64,000 nucleotides of DNA from JAUNSR01 sp036655355 (GTDB taxonomy: Bacteria > Bacteroidota > Bacteroidia > Bacteroidales > JAUNSR01). The DNA is taken from contig JAVVQG010000004.1 of NCBI GenBank assembly GCA_036655355.1, positions 215,694-279,693 on the forward strand, written 5' to 3'. Shown here piece after piece: positions 61,775 through 64,000 of this stretch. The notes below the pieces were generated by a model, which saw nothing but the letters and a program-made list of their open reading frames with translations, was not told the DNA's origin and made no database searches. How positions within the stretch are numbered: position 1 is the first letter of the stretch; each line of letters starts with the position of its first letter. Made by a program: the position numbers and the translations under genes.

Positions 61775-62701
61775 TCAGAATTTATTGCATCTCTCAAAGA
61801 AATTAATCGCTTTAAGTTCTTTGCGCATAGCATCTTCTTCTTCCTGAGAAAGATTCTGGAACGGTGTACGGTTCTGTCCCAAATCAAGTCCGATGAGCTT
61901 CATGATTCTTTTACCTCCCACGATATTACCTCTGTAGTTACAGATTACATTAATGACCGCTTGAGAGAAGTTCTGTTTTTCACGTGCTGTTTCGATATCG
62001 CCCGCTTTCCACGCTTCAATGATTCCGTTCAGCTCTTTACCGTTGTAGTTGGTTGTTCCGCCAATACCGCCCTGAGCACCACCCATTGCCAATGCCGGCA
62101 GAATGGTTTCATCCTGACCGTGAAGCATCTGGTATTTGTCTCCTGCATAAAGCATGCACTGGTTGTATTCATAGATCGATTCATAGGTATATTTGATGCC
62201 GGCGAAATTCGGAATTCGTCCGTCAACAGCCTTCAAGAAAGGCAACATCGGCAAATAAACACCGCTCAATGCCGGAATGTGGTAGAAGAAGAAAGGCAAT
62301 TCGGGAGCTCCCACTGCAATCTCTTCGCAATATTTCACAAGTTCTTCAACTCGTGCAGCTTTGGGGAACGGCGAAGCCATCGCTCCGATACCCCACGCTC
62401 CGATTTTCTGAGCATGTTCGGCAAGTCTGCGGCTCATCTTAACACACGTACTACCAACATGAACGATCACCTTGAACTCTTTGGGTGCGACTTCCACCCA
62501 TTTTTCTGCCAAAAGCATACGTTCTTCTTCCGTCAACATATACCCTTCTCCCGAAGAACCGTTGATAAAAACGCCCTTCATGCCGTTCTTTGCAAGAAGT
62601 TCTGCGTATTTGGCTATCGGAGCTAGATTTAACTCTCCTTTCTCATCAAATGGTGTAAAAGGCGCATCAATCAGCCCCTCGATAAAAAATTTGTTTTCCA
62701 T
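61775..62701 (-). CDS. nanA: N-acetylneuraminate lyase NanA
   Basis: 308 aa from the ATG at 62701 (MENKFFIEGL); an in-frame ATG at 62833 would add an odd hydrophobic extension across the promoter and is rejected. The Schiff-base Lys is Lys170 (FAGIKYTYES), Tyr140 is in FFFYHIPALS and GSSGEG (48-53) is conserved. It splits sialic acid into ManNAc and pyruvate in the cytoplasm. It is the first gene of the nan cluster. Confidence 0.94.
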   Translation of the reverse strand: MENKFFIEGLIDAPFTPFDEKGELNLAPIAKYAELLAKNGMKGVFINGSSGEGYMLTEEERMLLAEKWVEVAPKEFKVIVHVGSTCVKMSRRLAEHAQKIGAWGIGAMASPFPKAARVEELVKYCEEIAVGAPELPFFFYHIPALSGVYLPMLPFLKAVDGRIPNFAGIKYTYESIYEYNQCMLYAGDKYQMLHGQDETILPALAMGGAQGGIGGTTNYNGKELNGIIEAWKAGDIETAREKQNFSQAVINVICNYRGNIVGGKRIMKLIGLDLGQNRTPFQNLSQEEEDAMRKELKAINFFERCNKF

Positions 62702-62748
62702 GATATGTTGTGTAAAATGTATTAATATTACGTTAATTTTACCGACAG

Positions 62749-62779
62749 CAAATAAAGGGAATTTTAAATTATCCACAAA
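62749..62779 (-). promoter_or_regulatory. nan operon promoter
   Basis: Minus strand: TTTG (62779-62776), 19-base spacer, TTTATTTG (62756-62749), one mismatch from TAnnTTTG. Start would be near 62742, giving a ~40-base leader. No regulator gene is present in the window. Confidence 0.6.
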
Positions 62780-63101
62780 GTTTTCATTATATTTTTTGAG
62801 TAAAAAAAATATTTGAACAATAGAGCGCGACATTAATAAATTAATTACACAACCAGAGGAGCAAGACCGCTCCGGAACGCCACGAAGAGCTTCACGAAGA
62901 GCTTTTTATTTTGCATTAAAGCATTCCGCGACTGCATTTGTAACACGATGAATAGTTCTTTTATATATTATTTTATATATATTTGCAAATATATACAACC
63001 TTAAACCGCAATCAGATCCAGAAACACATTCTAATAAAGGGTAAATTCAGATCATTGTCATTTCAATTCACACATTAAATTGATTTGGATATAATTTACT
63101 T

Positions 63102-63180
63102 TTAACATCAAGGTCAAATGCGTCCTCTACATACCTTTTGTCGGGTATCTCATCATTAAGTGAACTAGGGCGATTTCATT
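63102..63180 (-). repeat. Single orphan copy of the structured leader repeat
   Basis: Same orientation as the copies before nanT and nanU, but ~400 bases upstream of nanA, with no start codon where the others have one (an AAATTATATCCAAATC stretch follows). It keeps GACCTTGATGT, ATACC / GGTAT and TTCA / TGAG arms, and a CGCCCT / AGGACG stem with one covarying pair. Confidence 0.75.
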
Positions 63181-63474
63181 AAAAGAGATTGATTATTCTA
63201 ATTTTTCCGGAAGCGACTACGAATATTAAGACAATGAATGCAAAAAAACAAAATTAAGAAAGTCGCAAACGTTAACATTATGCTGCTACTAAATACAAAA
63301 TAGGGTCCAGAATGCACCTAAAAGGAGCGATTCATGAACCCATAAGCCCCTGCTTATAAATACCTACGTCAAGCTAGACGTATCTACCCCCAGCTTCAAA
63401 CGCCCGGATGCCGTCAAAACTATTTTTTGCTCCTATAAAACTCAAAAGTGATCCTATACTTTAACTGTTTCACG

Positions 63475-63545
63475 GCGGTGAAACGAGCCTTCGTCCACCG
63501 TGAAACGAGCCTTCGTCCGCCGTGAAACGAAAGTTCATCCCCGGT
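63475..63545. repeat. 22-bp tandem repeat, three units
   Basis: Three units of GTGAAACGAGCC-TTCGTCCRCC style, the third diverged (GTGAAACGAAAG), spaced 22 bases, with further decay after. No gene or CRISPR features accompany it. Confidence 0.75.
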
Positions 63546-63762
63546 TAAGAGAACTTTTTATCGTATCGCGTTTGTATTGGATAGGATTCGGCGTCTTTTT
63601 CGTCCAATTCCGAGTATCGAGGGGTGTTTCAGGCAGAAAATGAGGTTTTTTGGAAGATATTCGGACTTCTTCGTCAATGAATTTAACCAAAAATCAAATG
63701 TTAATTACAGTCGAGCATTCTCAACTTTTATAGTTGAGCCCCAAAGCGAGGAGTAGGGATAT

Positions 63763-63806
63763 AAAAAAAGCGAAGCGCAAAAGATAAACTTCTGCGCTTC
63801 GCTTTT
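63763..63806 (-). terminator. Terminator after tRNA-Thr
   Basis: 12-bp stem AAGCGAAGCGCA / TGCGCTTCGCTT with A- and T-runs on both sides. Confidence 0.85.
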
Positions 63807-63807
63807 G

Positions 63808-63881
63808 AGCCTCTTGTCGGATTCGAACCAACGACCCCGAGATTACAAATCACGTGCTCTGGCCAACTGAGCTAAAGAGGC
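63808..63881 (-). tRNA. tRNA-Thr (anticodon UGU)
   Basis: 74-nt cloverleaf on the minus strand: acceptor GCCTCTT / AAGAGGC, anticodon loop TTTGTAA giving UGU, T arm GGTTCGAATCC. CCA is not encoded. Confidence 0.96.
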
Positions 63882-63949
63882 AATAAAGACCTTATAAAAT
63901 TTTCATATAAAACCGGACTAACTTGCGTTCATCCTGCATTTTATTTTTT

Positions 63950-64000
63950 GAGCCTCTTGTCGGATTCGAACCAACGACCCCGAGATTACAAATCACGTGC
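63950..64000 (-). tRNA. Second tRNA-Thr (UGU), partial at window edge
   Basis: Identical to the 3' part of the tRNA at 63808-63881 over all 51 visible bases, 68 bases upstream of it on the same strand; a tandem duplicate whose 5' part lies outside the window. Confidence 0.92.

Larger units (their letters stand above)
62834..63762. other. Long intergenic region upstream of nanA
   Basis: No gene is supported. It holds a GGAGC / GCTCC hairpin with a doubled GAAGAGCTT (62858-62913), one ~95-bp structured repeat (63102-63180) and a 22-bp direct repeat block (63475-63545). Confidence 0.6.

Noticed and set aside
62702..62833. 44-residue N-terminal extension of NanA
   Set aside because: It would cover the predicted promoter and adds a sequence absent from the lyase family; the ATG at 62701 aligns with known starts.
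63475..63545. Possible CRISPR array
   Set aside because: Repeats are adjacent without unique spacers, only three units, and no cas gene is near.

Overview
The window is a chromosomal segment from a member of the Bacteroidales, most like the Tannerella/Parabacteroides group. Support comes from SusC/SusD pairs, NigD-like and DUF4625 lipoproteins, an M6 peptidase with a C-terminal type IX secretion-like tail, a group of -7 boxes of the form TAnnTTTG, A-rich translation starts with no Shine-Dalgarno, and remnants of a Bacteroides-type conjugative element. The sialic-acid gene order strongly recalls the published nan locus of Tannerella forsythia. The species cannot be fixed from sequence reading alone.

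Layout. 1-14.5 kb is housekeeping: purH (5' end), a U32 hydroxylation-type protein, metA, a secreted M6 metallopeptidase, a YjjG-type phosphatase, a coiled-coil lipoprotein, rsmI, dacB, tdk, an AI-2E family exporter, tRNA-Lys, an MFS transporter and glycerate kinase. 14.5-20.3 kb is AT-richer and decayed: the 3' end of a group II intron, two IS3-type ends, an IS66 transposase fragment, a traN pseudogene with two in-frame stops, an orphan lipoprotein and an AAA+/DUF4143 ATPase behind a dyad operator. 20.4-25.4 kb holds a Cys/His-rich protein, a TonB receptor and a His-rich DUF4625 lipoprotein (probably metal uptake), a lipoprotein and an AraC regulator. 25.5-41.8 kb is housekeeping again: sdaA, thyA-folA, a long PurF-like amidotransferase, a NigD-like lipoprotein, tatAC, fabD, a patatin, a GH13 enzyme, prs, an M23/LysM protein, ndk, recG and ispD. 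41.9-62.8 kb is one co-directional sialoglycan locus on the minus strand. The window ends in tandem tRNA-Thr genes.

How the nan locus works (inferred from families). NanH sialidase, the GH20 hexosaminidase and a battery of SGNH/SASA esterases strip O-acetyl groups, sialic acid and hexosamine from host glycans. NanO/NanU carry sialic acid across the outer membrane. NanM and the Kelch domain fused to the sodium symporter act in the periplasm, and the symporter imports the sugar. NanA cleaves it to ManNAc and pyruvate, and an AGE-type epimerase makes GlcNAc. No kinase or transcriptional regulator is encoded in the locus.

The most unusual observation is a ~95-bp repeat. It occurs twice in tandem directly before nanT, twice in tandem directly before nanU, once upstream of the nanA promoter, and in shortened form directly before the M6 peptidase. 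In mRNA sense it folds into a three-way junction, with covarying pairs between copies. Its lower stem pairs the AUG of a tiny M-K-S-P-stop reading frame. I do not recognise it as a named RNA family, and it is a candidate undescribed leader RNA.
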